Below the pieces are notes generated by a model. The model worked only from the letters and a program-made list of their open reading frames with translations. It was not told where the DNA came from and searched no databases. The translations under genes and the position numbers were made by a program. A DNA stretch of 64,000 nucleotides from Geoglobus ahangari (lineage in GTDB: Archaea > Halobacteriota > Archaeoglobi > Archaeoglobales > Archaeoglobaceae), in NCBI RefSeq assembly GCF_001006045.1, contig NZ_CP011267.1, forward strand, positions 1 through 64,000, given 5' to 3'. Below are positions 52,649-62,264 of the stretch, in pieces. Every line of letters starts with the position of its first letter. Position 1 is the stretch's first letter.

Positions 52649-53410
52649 TCACGCAGGATGTTTATAATACCTCGCCCTCAGACCCTGCCACGTCCTTATC
52701 GCCCTCAAAAGGTCTATTTTCCTGAAACTCGGCCAGTAAACATCCACAAAATAGGTCAAGCTTCCCGCGCTCTGCCACGGCAGGAAGTTGGAGAGCCTCT
52801 GCTCCCCGCCAGTTCTTATGAGAATGTCTACCCTCTCATAACCGTTATCGGAGTAGAGGTATCTGGAGAAGAGAGCCTCGTCAATCTCGTCAGGCCTGAC
52901 CTTCCCGTCCCTGACGTCCCTGAGCAGTGCCCTAACCGCATCAACGATCTCCTGCCTGCCCCCGTATGCAAATGCTATGTTCAGGTAGTAGCTGTCGTAG
53001 CCGGCGGTCTCCCTCTCAACCTCCTCTATAGCCTCGAGAACGTCATCCGGCAGCAGGTCTCTCCTGCCCACGACCCTGACCCTCATCCTGTCCCTGTGGG
53101 TTCTCGGATCATTCAGGAGCCTTCTGATCTCCTTCTTGAACAGCTCGAATATGTGCCTCCTCTCCTCCTCGTCCCTCCTGAAGTTTTCTGTCGAGAACGC
53201 GTAGAGCGTGACAGTCCTCACACCAAGCTCCCTGCACCACTCCAGAACCTTCTCGGCCTTTCTCGAGCCGAAGAAGTGGCCCATGTAGACCGGAAGCCCC
53301 CTCCTCCTCGCGTACCTCCTGTTTCCGTCCATAATGATGGCTATGTGCTTCGGTATCTCCCCCCTCCTGACCCTCCTGAGCAGTAGCAGCTCGTAAACCT
53401 TACTTATCAT
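52649..53410 (-). CDS. uppS: Cis-prenyltransferase (polyprenyl diphosphate synthase)
   Basis: 253 residues. IAIIMDGNRRYARRRG near 22 holds the catalytic Asp, GHFFGSRKAEKVLEW the IPP site, TLYAFSTENFRRDEEE near 70 the chain-elongation region and DILIRTGGEQRLSNFLPWQ near 200 the conserved C-terminal block. It makes long-chain polyprenyl diphosphates, in archaea precursors of the dolichol-type glycan carrier for S-layer glycosylation. It overlaps the upstream DUF2551-like gene by 11 nt. Confidence 0.94.
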   Translation of the reverse strand: MISKVYELLLLRRVRRGEIPKHIAIIMDGNRRYARRRGLPVYMGHFFGSRKAEKVLEWCRELGVRTVTLYAFSTENFRRDEEERRHIFELFKKEIRRLLNDPRTHRDRMRVRVVGRRDLLPDDVLEAIEEVERETAGYDSYYLNIAFAYGGRQEIVDAVRALLRDVRDGKVRPDEIDEALFSRYLYSDNGYERVDILIRTGGEQRLSNFLPWQSAGSLTYFVDVYWPSFRKIDLLRAIRTWQGLRARYYKHPA

Positions 53411-53699
53411 ACTCCCTCAGAATTGAGCTAACCAGACCCTCATACTCCTTCTTCAGGTAGTACCTGTTTTTCTCACCCATCTCCACCTTCAGAATGCCAA
53501 GCCTCGCGCTCATCAGACCAACCATTGCCGATACTCCCCTCGGGTTGAGCTCGTAGCCGTTCTCACTCAGCTTCCTGTGGAGCTCCTCAGTCGTGTACTT
53601 GTTGCCATCGAGAAGTATTCCTATGAGCGTCTTTCTGATGCCACTCCTGTCCCTCTCCAGATACTTCCTGAGCCTTTTTTCAATCTCTTCCACCTTCAC
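53400..53699 (-). CDS. DUF2551-like small archaeal protein
   Basis: 99 residues. VEEIEKRLRKYLERDRSGIR, then a winged-helix-like TTEELHRKLSENGYELNPRG and VSAMVGLMSARLGIL. The pattern fits the archaeal DUF2551 family, probably a winged helix. It is 4 nt downstream of the radical SAM gene and overlaps uppS. Role unknown; a regulator of the operon is possible. Confidence 0.7.
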   Translation of the reverse strand: MKVEEIEKRLRKYLERDRSGIRKTLIGILLDGNKYTTEELHRKLSENGYELNPRGVSAMVGLMSARLGILKVEMGEKNRYYLKKEYEGLVSSILREYDK

Positions 53700-53703
53700 T
53701 TCC

Positions 53704-54696
53704 TCACCTCAACGGATGTTTTTCCAAGATAGTTCTGTCGTGCGTCGGATACCTCTCGATAAGCGACGCGTCAAACGAGCTGCTCAGATTTTCAGCAACC
53801 TCAACCGGAACCTCGAAACCCTCCTCAACCTCTACAAACTCGGCACCCATCTGAATTAAGACTTTTCTGATTTCCTCCTTGTCCCCCTCCACGAGCCCGC
53901 AGATGACCGTCCCCTCGGACGTCACCCTGTAGAACTCGGGAAGGTTGAATGCCATCCTTATGAGCCTCCTCCTGAACTGGGCGATCTCCTTGAACCTCAC
54001 GCTGCAGAAGTGGAACCTCTCAACCCTCCCAGCATACATGTCCGCTATCTCCTTGCTTTTCTCCGCCTCGAAGAACTCCCCGGGCTTCCACCCAGCTCTC
54101 TCGAGCTCCTCAAAGTTCGATGTTGAGAACTCGAGCTCGTTGACGTTCAGAAACGCATCTGCGGAATTGACGACCTCCACCACATCATCCCTGAACTCCA
54201 GAGCAGGGATCTCGAAGCCAGCCTCCATTCCAAGTGATCTGGCCCTTAAGAGCGGCCTTTCGTAGGCCCTCACGTTCTCCAGTCCCGGCGGGTGGAACCT
54301 TATCTCGTCAAGCCCGCTCTCGGCGAGCTTCTCAAGGATTTTGTCCTCTGCGGGGATGCTCGTGTAAAGGTGGGTGTGGAGTCCTGCATGGGAAAAAACC
54401 TCTAAATACTCCCTGACCCTCTCAAGCCTCGCAAGCGGCTCTCCTCCCGTTATTGCTACCCCCTCTGCAGACATTGAGAGTATCTCATCCACAACGTCGT
54501 CAATGCTTTCAACGAACCTCTCGTTGGCGTACACAACATCCCTTCCCTTCCTCTCCTCGGAGATCGGGCAGTAGTAGCAGGCGTGGGGGCACTTTCCGGT
54601 GACGAACAGAACCATCTTTGCCCCCATCCTGCAGAGCCTGCACCCCTCGGTGAGGTAGGAGTAGTAGCTCCCGCCCTCAATTCTCCTGAACCTCAT
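53704..54696 (-). CDS. Radical SAM protein of unknown substrate
   Basis: 330 residues. The radical SAM cluster motif is GKCPHACYYCPIS near 34 (CxxxCxxC), followed by AITGGEPLARLERV near 80. Two extra cysteines precede it (GCRLCRMG near 20). The C-terminal part has LSSSFDASLIERYPTHDRTI. The archaeal family resembles the pyruvate-formate-lyase-activating/wyosine-type enzymes; no substrate can be assigned. It is coupled to lysS by ATGA overlap. Confidence 0.82.
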   Translation of the reverse strand: MRFRRIEGGSYYSYLTEGCRLCRMGAKMVLFVTGKCPHACYYCPISEERKGRDVVYANERFVESIDDVVDEILSMSAEGVAITGGEPLARLERVREYLEVFSHAGLHTHLYTSIPAEDKILEKLAESGLDEIRFHPPGLENVRAYERPLLRARSLGMEAGFEIPALEFRDDVVEVVNSADAFLNVNELEFSTSNFEELERAGWKPGEFFEAEKSKEIADMYAGRVERFHFCSVRFKEIAQFRRRLIRMAFNLPEFYRVTSEGTVICGLVEGDKEEIRKVLIQMGAEFVEVEEGFEVPVEVAENLSSSFDASLIERYPTHDRTILEKHPLR

Positions 54697-56186
54697 ATCT
54701 CGGCGAACCTCTTCTTGACGAAACCCACACCCAAGGACTGCAGGAAGTAGCCTGCCCTCGGCCCGTGCTTGGTGTCGAGAATCGCCTTGTAGATTGCCTG
54801 AAAAGCCTTCGCGGGCTTTATGCCCACCTCTCCTGCGACATCGTAAACCAGCTTGTGTATCCTTTCAGCGCTCATGCCCTCCTCCAGTTTCTCAGCAAAC
54901 GCCCTCAGGAACCTCCTCTCCTCCTCGCTGAACTCGGAGGTTATCTCATCCCTGCTCTTGACCCTGAACTTCAGGTTGTCCGGGGCGTACTTTTCAAGCC
55001 ACGCCCTCGCGTACTTCAGCCTCCTCTCCACGTCCCTCCTGAGCTCATCGTTGATGTCATGGCCATTCCTCGCCAGTATCTCCAGAACCCTGTCCACATC
55101 CCATTCAGCGATCTGCCCGACTACTATCAGGTGCCTGAACGGGACGTCTGAGTAGGTGACGTCTCCAACAAGAGACAGCTCCACGCTCCTGTCTCCCTTT
55201 CTGTAGGCGTCCTCGAACTCGTCGATCATGTCAAGCAGACCTATGCCCGGGTCGAACTCGATATGCCTCTCGGGCTTGCTCCTGATGATTATGTACCTGA
55301 CTATCTCGGGGGGCAGAACCTCTACCATCTCCCTGACCGGCACCACAATGCCCTTCGAGCTCTTCATCGCTCCCTTGCCCTTCAGGTGGATCCACTCGTA
55401 AACGATAGGGAAAGGTGGCTCTATTCCGAACACCTCCCTCGCGATCCTCTTGCCCGAGTCGTAGCTCCCTCCAGCAGCAGCATGATCCTTTCCGAAGGGC
55501 TCAACGTCTATCCCGAGGATGCCCCACCTTGCGGGCCAGTCAACCCTCCAGACGAGCTTCCCCTCGGTTATGTCGTTCTCACCCTCATACCCGCAATCGC
55601 ACCTGTAAGAGACCTTCTTCCCGTCAAATCCCGTAACCCTCGCGGAGTTTATCCTCCCACAGTTCTTGCATAGGGGCATGAAGGGGCTCCAGCCCTCCTC
55701 AACCTCCCTTCCCGAGACCTCCCTGAGTATCTCAGCGATCCTGTCCCTGTTCTCGAGCGACTTCACGGTCATCTCCCTGTACTCCCCACTCTCGTACATC
55801 CTGTGTGCCTCCTTGAGCGTAACGGGAATTCCGAGGATATCGAGGGACTCGAGGAAGGGCTGGAGGAAGTGTTCCGCATAGCTGTCATGACAGCCCTCAG
55901 GATCGGGAATCCTGCTGAGAGGCATCCCCACGTAGTTCTCGTACTCCTCGGGGAGGAACGGGTAGCGCTTTCTTAGGGGGTCAAAGGTGTCGGCGATGTA
56001 AACGATCTCGGCCTTCCCGCCCTTGTCCTCGATCGCCCTCCTCACCGCATCTGCTGTGAGCATCTCCCTGAGGTTGCCCAGATGTATGTGCCCGCTCGGC
56101 GTTATGCCGGTGGCTATCCTGACCCTGTCCTTCATTCTGAGTATCCTGTCTGCGATGACGTCAGCCCAGTGAATGATTTCGCTCAT
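54693..56186 (-). CDS. lysS: Class I lysyl-tRNA synthetase
   Basis: 497 residues of the class I LysRS found mainly in archaea. HIGH-like TGITPSGHIHLGNLRE near 30; a zinc site CKNCGR...CDCG near 173-200; KMSKS-like GAMKSSKGIVV near 275. This contrasts with class II LysRS of most bacteria. It begins an operon running through the radical SAM protein, DUF2551-like protein and uppS toward prf1 and argS. Confidence 0.95.
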   Translation of the reverse strand: MSEIIHWADVIADRILRMKDRVRIATGITPSGHIHLGNLREMLTADAVRRAIEDKGGKAEIVYIADTFDPLRKRYPFLPEEYENYVGMPLSRIPDPEGCHDSYAEHFLQPFLESLDILGIPVTLKEAHRMYESGEYREMTVKSLENRDRIAEILREVSGREVEEGWSPFMPLCKNCGRINSARVTGFDGKKVSYRCDCGYEGENDITEGKLVWRVDWPARWGILGIDVEPFGKDHAAAGGSYDSGKRIAREVFGIEPPFPIVYEWIHLKGKGAMKSSKGIVVPVREMVEVLPPEIVRYIIIRSKPERHIEFDPGIGLLDMIDEFEDAYRKGDRSVELSLVGDVTYSDVPFRHLIVVGQIAEWDVDRVLEILARNGHDINDELRRDVERRLKYARAWLEKYAPDNLKFRVKSRDEITSEFSEEERRFLRAFAEKLEEGMSAERIHKLVYDVAGEVGIKPAKAFQAIYKAILDTKHGPRAGYFLQSLGVGFVKKRFAEI

Positions 56187-56209
56187 CGCCTCACCAAAAT
56201 CAGGAGGTT

Positions 56210-56911
56210 TTAAAAAAGTTTCATCCTCCTCTTGAGATAGGCGTTCTGAAGGGCGAGGGCCGAGAGGTGGCTTTCAAAGGACTCGAAGTCCGGCACGGGC
56301 TCGTTCAGGAACACGCCCGTCCTTCCGACCTCCCTCCTCCTCTCGAGAACCCTGAACCTCTCGATGACTATCTCAATCCCGACCCCGAGGAAGTCCGCGA
56401 GCTCGCTCTTGTCCATCTCGTCAGCCGGGATCTCGTAATGGCCGTCCCTGAGCGGGACAATTAGCACAAGCCTCTTGTCCACGCCAGAAACCCGTTTTTC
56501 GGAGAGAAGCATGTCCAGATCAAGATATCCGCCGAACCTGTAGAAGTCCATCTCCTTCTCCTTCATCTTGACGAGGGGGAAGCTGACGCTCGCGTTCTCC
56601 AGCACAATCTCCCCCTTTATCGCGTAGTTTGGCGTTGCCTGAACTATCCTCCTCTCCAGAATGTAGAAGTCCTCGAGTGCGAGTTCGATCTTGTAGGATG
56701 GGATGTTGAGGGGGATGAAGATGTCAACGTCGCTCGTCTTCCTGACGTCACCCCTCGCAACTGAGCCGTAGACTATGCTCGGGATTCCTGAGCTCTCGAG
56801 GGTCTCCATGATCTCCCTGGCTACCCTCCTCTTCTCCCTGAGCAGCCTCCACCTGTCCTCTCCGTACCTCACCTTCCTCCTGCTTCCGAATGTCGCCGTC
56901 TTCCCCCTCAT
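56210..56911 (-). CDS. Predicted nucleotidyltransferase
   Basis: 233 residues. A pol-beta nucleotidyltransferase core SIVYGSVARGDVRKTSDVDI lies at residues 46-65, with the catalytic Gly-Ser and Asp-x-Asp. The N-terminus is basic (GSRRKVRYGEDRWRLLREKR), suiting RNA or DNA binding, and the C-terminal half is an uncharacterised archaeal extension with a helix-turn-helix-like DKSELADFLGVGIEIVIERF. It is larger than antitoxin MNTs. It overlaps cutA by four bases. Confidence 0.78.
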   Translation of the reverse strand: MRGKTATFGSRRKVRYGEDRWRLLREKRRVAREIMETLESSGIPSIVYGSVARGDVRKTSDVDIFIPLNIPSYKIELALEDFYILERRIVQATPNYAIKGEIVLENASVSFPLVKMKEKEMDFYRFGGYLDLDMLLSEKRVSGVDKRLVLIVPLRDGHYEIPADEMDKSELADFLGVGIEIVIERFRVLERRREVGRTGVFLNEPVPDFESFESHLSALALQNAYLKRRMKLF

Positions 56912-57219
56912 CCTTCCACAATGCTATCAATCCACCTGAGAAACTCCGCATTGCCCTCCTCAACGTTGATTGCACATATGCACGGGGTGGTGTAGGGGTG
57001 GAGCCTCTTGACCTCCTCCCTGACCTTCGAGTACATCTCCGCCCTTGTCTTCACAATCATCGCAACCTCGCTGTCGTCCTGGATCTCCCCCTCCCACCAG
57101 TACATGGAGTTTATCCTCCAGAAGTTGACGCATGCTGCAAGCCTGTTCTCGAGGAGGTGTCTTGCAACCTTCCTCGCAGAATCCTCATCCGGAAACGTGA
57201 TGTAGATGAAATAGTACAT
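56908..57219 (-). CDS. cutA: Divalent-cation tolerance protein CutA
   Basis: 103-residue trimeric CutA. Seen are YITFPDEDSARKVARHLLEN, RLAACVNF, INSMYWWEGEIQDDSEVAMI and LHPYTTPCICAINVEEGN, the complete family pattern. Linked to copper and other metal tolerance in bacteria, its molecular role remains unclear. A leaderless start is likely, with a TATA-like aatttaaatat just upstream near 57245. Confidence 0.94.
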   Translation of the reverse strand: MYYFIYITFPDEDSARKVARHLLENRLAACVNFWRINSMYWWEGEIQDDSEVAMIVKTRAEMYSKVREEVKRLHPYTTPCICAINVEEGNAEFLRWIDSIVEG

Positions 57220-57272
57220 GGTAAAAGCTGTTCCGCAACATATTTAAATTTTTAACCCATCCTGATTGAAGG

Positions 57273-57716
57273 ATGAGGGTCGGAATCACTCTGATTTCCG
57301 TGTTTCTGCTGTTCATGTTCTCCGTGTCTGCGTTCACAGCATTTTCAATTCTGCTTGCAGGAGACCAGTTCGCGAAGGCGTTCAGGGAGGAGATGGAGAA
57401 GTATGGGGCTGGAGACGTGAACCCCGAGGACTTCATCCCCCTCGCCGTCGCTGTCGGCTTCGCGTTCTCCCTCGCCTACCTCATTGCGGGAATTGGCCTG
57501 CTCACGAGGAGAGAGTGGGGAAGAAAGCTTGCAATTCTCATAGCAATCATCCACGTCATCTACGGGATAATGGCGGTGGCGATACCCGAGGTGGGGGTTC
57601 CGAACCTGCTGATCGGCGGTGCTATTCTGCTTTACCTGAGAAGGAAGGACGTGAGGGCAGAATTTGTGCAGGAGATGACCATAGAGGAGAGGGTGCTCGG
57701 GAGGAGGCTGGACTGA
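57273..57716 (+). CDS. Four-helix membrane protein of unknown function
   Basis: 147 residues with hydrophobic helices at 4-28, 57-76, 84-103 and 105-118, and a charged loop FREEMEKYGAGDVNPEDF between the first two. The C-terminus is cytosolic and basic. No family is recognised. It is divergent from cutA, sharing a 53-nt promoter region, and ends 38 nt before the site-2 protease gene. Confidence 0.65.
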   Translation: MRVGITLISVFLLFMFSVSAFTAFSILLAGDQFAKAFREEMEKYGAGDVNPEDFIPLAVAVGFAFSLAYLIAGIGLLTRREWGRKLAILIAIIHVIYGIMAVAIPEVGVPNLLIGGAILLYLRRKDVRAEFVQEMTIEERVLGRRLD

Positions 57717-57754
57717 ACGCAAGTTTAATTAAGCACCTGTCAGAGTTGGGAGCA

Positions 57755-59209
57755 ATGGATGCTCTGACCGCACTGACAATCTTCCTCGCATACTGGGCGA
57801 TAGTCGAGTTCCTCAAGAGACGGGGGGTTCTGGAGAGGAGGGGAATCACCGCCTACGGGCCAGTGCTGATGATAAGGACCGAGAGGGGCATAGAGCTCCT
57901 GAAGAGGCTTGCCCGGAGAAGGAGGTTCTGGATCGTCCTCGGAAACGCCGGGATACCCGCGGTCTTTGCCGGGATGGTGTTCATGTTCGTCCTCATCCTG
58001 TTCATGGACTACACCCTCTTCACATCCCCTCCACCACCCTCAGACCTCACGAGCCCGAGGAACGCTCTGCTGATTCCCGGGGTGAACCAGTACATCCCCC
58101 TCGTGTGGGGGCTCATAGGGCTGATAGTCACCCTCATAGTCCACGAGTTCAGCCACGCGATTTCCGCGCTCTCGGAAAACATAAGGGTGAAGTCACTGGG
58201 AGTCCTCGTGGCTCTCGTGCCAATCGGCGGATTTGCCGAGCCGGACGAGGAGCAGCTCCTCCACCACTCGGAGAGGGGGACGAGGTTGAGGGTGTTCTCC
58301 TCAGGAGTCATAAGCAATTTCATCACCGCCGCAATCGCGTTTTCAATTTTCTTCTACCTCCTCGGCTTCATAACTCCGTCAATCGCGGTTCTGAGTTCAG
58401 ATAACCCTGACCTGAAGGTAGGAGACGTTGTCGTGGAGATAAACGGGGTAAAGGTGACGAGCCCGGACGACATATCGAAGGCTGTTGGAGAGCAAGGCAA
58501 GATCGTGCTGAAGCTTGCGGACGGCAGAGAGGTTCAGCTCTCAGGGGTGACAGGGGTCAAGATCGTGCAGGTTGTTGACGGCTATCCAGCGAAAGAGGCA
58601 GGGATTCAGGAGGGGTGGATAATAACGGCCGTTGACGGAAAGAAGATACACACGCTCAGAGACTTCCTCAAAGCCATGGAGGGGAAGAAGGGCGGGGACA
58701 GGGTTGAGATTCAGGTGTTCGACGGCTCCGAGTACAGGAACTACACGCTCACCCTGAAGGATGCGAACGGAAGGGGGCTCATGGGTGTGCAGGTGACGGA
58801 GTACTTCGCGGGGGTGACGTTCAGCTACTTCTACGCGGAGAACATACTGAACACGCTTAGGGGAATTCCGTCAATGCTCACAAACCCGGCAGGCTGGCTC
58901 TTCCTGATATCGATGCCGATAATATTCTTCAACAGCTTCTCCTTCCCAATCACCGCGTTCTTCCACTCGTCTGTCGGAGGCTGGATTTTCTACGCGCTCA
59001 ACACCTTCTACTGGATTGGATGGATCAACTTCTATGTCGGACTGTTCAACTGCCTGCCAGCCGTTCCGCTGGATGGTGGAAGGGTGTTCTACGATGTGGC
59101 GGAGAAGCTTGGTGGAAAGAGGAGCGCTGAGATCGCATCGAAGTTTCTCTCCTCGCTGATCTTCGGCTCGATAATTCTTTCAATCGTGATACCCAACATG
59201 CCGCGATGA
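57755..59209 (+). CDS. Site-2-protease-family membrane metalloprotease with two PDZ domains
   Basis: 484 residues. The zinc site HEFSHA lies in a membrane helix near residue 130 and the third ligand in CLPAVPLDGGRVFYD near 437. Two PDZ-like segments lie between them: DLKVGDVVVEINGVKVTSPD near 221 and GIQEGWIITAVDGKKIHTL near 284. The family performs intramembrane proteolysis in signalling. ATG 57755 is the start; the same frame is open upstream to 57266 but antisense or out-of-frame to real genes. Its stop overlaps the next ATG by four bases. Confidence 0.88.
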   Translation: MDALTALTIFLAYWAIVEFLKRRGVLERRGITAYGPVLMIRTERGIELLKRLARRRRFWIVLGNAGIPAVFAGMVFMFVLILFMDYTLFTSPPPPSDLTSPRNALLIPGVNQYIPLVWGLIGLIVTLIVHEFSHAISALSENIRVKSLGVLVALVPIGGFAEPDEEQLLHHSERGTRLRVFSSGVISNFITAAIAFSIFFYLLGFITPSIAVLSSDNPDLKVGDVVVEINGVKVTSPDDISKAVGEQGKIVLKLADGREVQLSGVTGVKIVQVVDGYPAKEAGIQEGWIITAVDGKKIHTLRDFLKAMEGKKGGDRVEIQVFDGSEYRNYTLTLKDANGRGLMGVQVTEYFAGVTFSYFYAENILNTLRGIPSMLTNPAGWLFLISMPIIFFNSFSFPITAFFHSSVGGWIFYALNTFYWIGWINFYVGLFNCLPAVPLDGGRVFYDVAEKLGGKRSAEIASKFLSSLIFGSIILSIVIPNMPR

Positions 59210-60078
59210 AGTGCAAGAGATGTGGCAGAAACGCCTTCGAGAAGTTCAGAGGCACATACTACTGCAGGGAGTGTCTGATAACAAAGTACGAGGGTGCTGT
59301 GGAGTCGGCGATCAGGAGATACAGGATGATCAGGAAGGGGGAGAGGGTGCTCACGGCTCTGAGCGGTGGCAAGGACAGCGTGGCCATGCTCTCGTCCCTC
59401 AGAGTGCTCTCAAAGAGAATCGGCTTTGATGTTGACGCGATGTTCATAGACCTCGGCATAGGCAGGTACAGCCGCCACTCCCTTGAAGTCTCAAAGAAAG
59501 TTGCGGAGATGCTTGACGTGAGACTGCACGTTGTGAGGCTCGAGGACTACGGCTTCACAATAGACGACGTCAGGGGAAAGGTCTGCTCGGTCTGCGGAAA
59601 TGCGAAGAGGTACATCATGAACAGGTTTGCGAGGGAAAACGGCTACGACGCCATAGCCACCGGCCACTGCGCCGAGGACATACTCGCCAACCTTTTCAAG
59701 AACATGTACTCGGGCAACATGGAATGGAGCGAGAAGCAGAGGCCGAGGATGGAGGGCTTCGACAGGATTGTGACGAGGGTGAGACCGCTCTACGAGATGA
59801 GCGAGAGGGAGAACATGGTCTACGTCCTCGCCAAGGGGCTGCCTTTCCTGAACGAGGAGTGCCCCAACGCCCCGTCGACCAAGTGGAAGGAGATCGTCTA
59901 CGAGATAGAGAGGAAGGTTCCGGGGTTCAGGGTGAGCATTCTGAGGAACCTCGCAAGGGAGAGGAGAGATGGAGGAGATGAGGAGTTCAGGTACTGCAGG
60001 ATCTGCGGGGAGATAACAACCTCGAGCGTCTGCCAGTTCTGCAGGAACGTGAAAAAGTACGCGAGAAAAAATCAGTAG
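59206..60078 (+). CDS. tRNA thiolation enzyme, NcsA/TtuA family
   Basis: 290 residues. N-terminal zinc finger CKRCGRNAF/YCRECL, PP-loop ALSGGKDSVAML near 48, central cluster cysteines CSVCGNAKRY near 128 and the partner Cys in NEECPNAPS near 222, then a C-terminal zinc finger YCRICGEITTSSVCQFC. This is the layout of archaeal/thermophile 2-thiouridine synthetases modifying tRNA. Sulfur would come from a ubiquitin-like carrier such as the protein at 1274-1543. Confidence 0.9.
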   Translation: MKCKRCGRNAFEKFRGTYYCRECLITKYEGAVESAIRRYRMIRKGERVLTALSGGKDSVAMLSSLRVLSKRIGFDVDAMFIDLGIGRYSRHSLEVSKKVAEMLDVRLHVVRLEDYGFTIDDVRGKVCSVCGNAKRYIMNRFARENGYDAIATGHCAEDILANLFKNMYSGNMEWSEKQRPRMEGFDRIVTRVRPLYEMSERENMVYVLAKGLPFLNEECPNAPSTKWKEIVYEIERKVPGFRVSILRNLARERRDGGDEEFRYCRICGEITTSSVCQFCRNVKKYARKNQ

Positions 60079-60491
60079 TCCTCGTCGAGCTCCACGTACT
60101 TCAGCTCCCTCAGGTAGCCCACGACGATGCCCTCAAGCTTTGCTCTCCTCCTCAGCGCCTTGTCGTTGGTTATAACGGCAGCGTCGAGGGACTTTGCGAG
60201 CTTTAAAATCGCGTTGTCACTGCCAACCGCATCCACCTCGTGCACCTCGCAGTCGTCCCTGCTCCTGATGAGCGTCAGCGCAAACCTCGCAGCCCTTCTC
60301 TCAGTCCCGTCAAGGCTCACCTGAAGCCTCTCGAGCTCCTCAACGACGTGTCTGGGAAAAACAAATTTCTTAAAGCCCAGCTCCCTGAGCTGGGTGAAAA
60401 CGTCCACCTTCTTGGTGAAGATGTACATCAGAACGTTGGTGTCGATTATCGCCTTCCTTACACTATCCTTCCCGCTCCTATGAGCCTCCAT
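60072..60491 (-). CDS. PIN-domain ribonuclease-like protein
   Basis: 139 residues. First acidic site [12 protein letters not shown] near 16, a second Glu in [10 protein letters not shown] near 50, and the late pair [10 protein letters not shown] and [12 protein letters not shown] near 100-115 complete the PIN site. Archaeal relatives flank aIF2-gamma and resemble Fcf1/Utp24-like rRNA-processing factors more than VapC toxins; no antitoxin adjoins it. The start overlaps the aIF2-gamma end by 34 nt. Confidence 0.82.
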   Translation of the reverse strand: MEAHRSGKDSVRKAIIDTNVLMYIFTKKVDVFTQLRELGFKKFVFPRHVVEELERLQVSLDGTERRAARFALTLIRSRDDCEVHEVDAVGSDNAILKLAKSLDAAVITNDKALRRRAKLEGIVVGYLRELKYVELDEDY

Positions 60492-61684
60492 CTCGAGCCG
60501 ACCCTTCTGCTTATTGCCACCTTGGAGCCCTTCTCAGCGCAAACGGGTCTCTTCAGCTTCACCTCAACCACATCATCCCTCGCGGAGGTAACTATCCCGA
60601 GGGTAGTTGACGTGCCCACGCTGAGCATCAGCGGCTCGTTCATCTTGATCTTCTCCACCCTCAGCTCCTCCTCAGCACCGACAACCCTCTCGAGGAGCTG
60701 AACCTCCATCGTGAAGTCGAAGAGCACATCGGGAAGTTTGTCTGGATGCCCGACCACATTACCAACAAGCCCGTCTCCCTTGGTTATGAACGGGTCGAGC
60801 TTTGTGGCGACACCTATCAGACCACCCGGAGTTGCCTCCTCAACATTCCTGCCTGAAGCCATTATGCTCACGACCTCGCTGAACAGCGGGTTGTAGTTGC
60901 CCCTCTCGTCCTTAACTCCCGGCCTGATCTCGATCTCGTCACCAACCCTCAGCCTGCCTCTCGACAGGCTTCCACCGAGAACCCCTCCAACGAGCTTCTC
61001 GGGCTTCGTCCCCGGCTTGTTCACGTCGAAGCTCCTCGCCACGTACATCAGCGGGGGAGACTCGAGATCCCTCTCCGGCGTGGGGATGACCTCCTCTATC
61101 GCCTCGATGAGGGCGTCAATGTTGACCCTCTGCTGGGCCGAGACGGGGATTATGGGCGCGTTCTCAGCTATGGTCCCCTTCACGAATTCTCTGATCTCCT
61201 GATAATTCTCCAGAACCCTCTCTTTCGGCACTATGTCAATCTTGTTTTGCACGATAACTATTCTGTCAACCCCGATGATCTCAAGCGCCATGAGGTGCTC
61301 CTTGGTCTGGGGCCTCGGGCACTTCTCGTTGGCGGCAATCACCAGCACTGCCCCATCCATCAGCGCGGCACCGCTAAGCATCGTCGCCATTAGAGTCTCG
61401 TGACCCGGGCTGTCCACGAAGCTCACCGTCCTGAGAACCTCGGTCTCCACGTTGTGCCTCGGACAGGTCTTCTCGACCATGTACGCCTCCGTCCCCTCGC
61501 ACTTCGGGCACTTTCTGAAAGTGGCGTCCGCGTAACCGAGCTTGATCGAGATCCCCCTCTTGAGCTCCTCGCTGTGCCTGTCCGTCCACACCCCGCTCAG
61601 AGCTGCAACAAGAGTGGTTTTACCGTGATCAACGTGACCTACCATACCTATGTTCACTTCTGGCAGAGGAACATCATCGCTCAT
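60458..61684 (-). CDS. eif2g: Translation initiation factor aIF2 subunit gamma
   Basis: 408-residue GTPase carrying initiator Met-tRNA. G1 [14 protein letters not shown] at 14-27, switch 1 with [11 protein letters not shown], a zinc finger CPKCEG/CPRHN near 60-75, G3 VDSPGHE near 92, G4 NKID near 147 and G5 SAQQ near 182. Domains II and III follow. TATA-like AAATAAGTTAAATACC lies upstream near 61710. It leads a two-gene unit with the PIN protein. Confidence 0.97.
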   Translation of the reverse strand: MSDDVPLPEVNIGMVGHVDHGKTTLVAALSGVWTDRHSEELKRGISIKLGYADATFRKCPKCEGTEAYMVEKTCPRHNVETEVLRTVSFVDSPGHETLMATMLSGAALMDGAVLVIAANEKCPRPQTKEHLMALEIIGVDRIVIVQNKIDIVPKERVLENYQEIREFVKGTIAENAPIIPVSAQQRVNIDALIEAIEEVIPTPERDLESPPLMYVARSFDVNKPGTKPEKLVGGVLGGSLSRGRLRVGDEIEIRPGVKDERGNYNPLFSEVVSIMASGRNVEEATPGGLIGVATKLDPFITKGDGLVGNVVGHPDKLPDVLFDFTMEVQLLERVVGAEEELRVEKIKMNEPLMLSVGTSTTLGIVTSARDDVVEVKLKRPVCAEKGSKVAISRRVGSRWRLIGAGRIV

Positions 61685-61787
61685 GAGTCATCGGACGAGG
61701 AAATGGTATTTAACTTATTTGATGCCCACCAGACGCAAGGCAGAACAGGTTGAAGCAGAACAGAAAATATGTAACAAAAAAGGAGGG

Positions 61788-62261
61788 TCACTCCTCGGGT
61801 ATCTCTATCTTGCCCTCCTTGATCTCCTGCTGGACCTCCTTGGGGTGCTTGCCCTCAACCTTGACACCCATGGACACAGCAGTCCCCAGAACCTCAAGCA
61901 CCGCCGCCTTTAGGTCGTAGGCCAGCATCTGCTTCTGCTTGATCTTGGCGATCTTGATGACCTGCTCCATCGTCAGGTCTCCCACATACTCTCTGCCCGT
62001 GGCCTTCGATCCCTTTTCAAGTCCGAGCTCCTTCTTGATGAGCGCAGATACAGGCGGGACACCGACCTCTATGTCGAACGTCCTGTCCTCCTTGGCGATT
62101 ATCTTTACCGGCACGGGCAGGCCGTCAAAGTCCTTCGTGGCCTCGTTTATCCTGTCGACCACCTGCTTGACGTTAAGTCCGAGCGGACCTATTGCGGGAC
62201 CGAGTGGTGGACCCGGTGTTGCCTTTCCTCCCGGAACAAGAACCTCTACTACCTGTGGCAT
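61788..62261 (-). CDS. rpl11: Ribosomal protein L11 (uL11)
   Basis: 157 residues. [20 protein letters not shown] at the N-terminus is the factor-binding signature, followed by the 23S-binding C-terminal half ending [16 protein letters not shown]. It is 3 nt downstream of spt5. In most euryarchaea L1, L10 and L12 genes follow L11; here a TTTTTT-containing gap and then aIF2-gamma follow instead, so the stalk operon is split. GGAGG is upstream of the start (cctcct on +). Confidence 0.97.
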   Translation of the reverse strand: MPQVVEVLVPGGKATPGPPLGPAIGPLGLNVKQVVDRINEATKDFDGLPVPVKIIAKEDRTFDIEVGVPPVSALIKKELGLEKGSKATGREYVGDLTMEQVIKIAKIKQKQMLAYDLKAAVLEVLGTAVSMGVKVEGKHPKEVQQEIKEGKIEIPEE

Positions 62262-62264
62262 TCA

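Noticed and set aside
57266-57754. N-terminal extension of the site-2 protease frame
   Set aside because: The first part runs through the separate membrane-protein gene in another frame and has low-complexity Arg/Gly content; ATG 57755 fits the family start.
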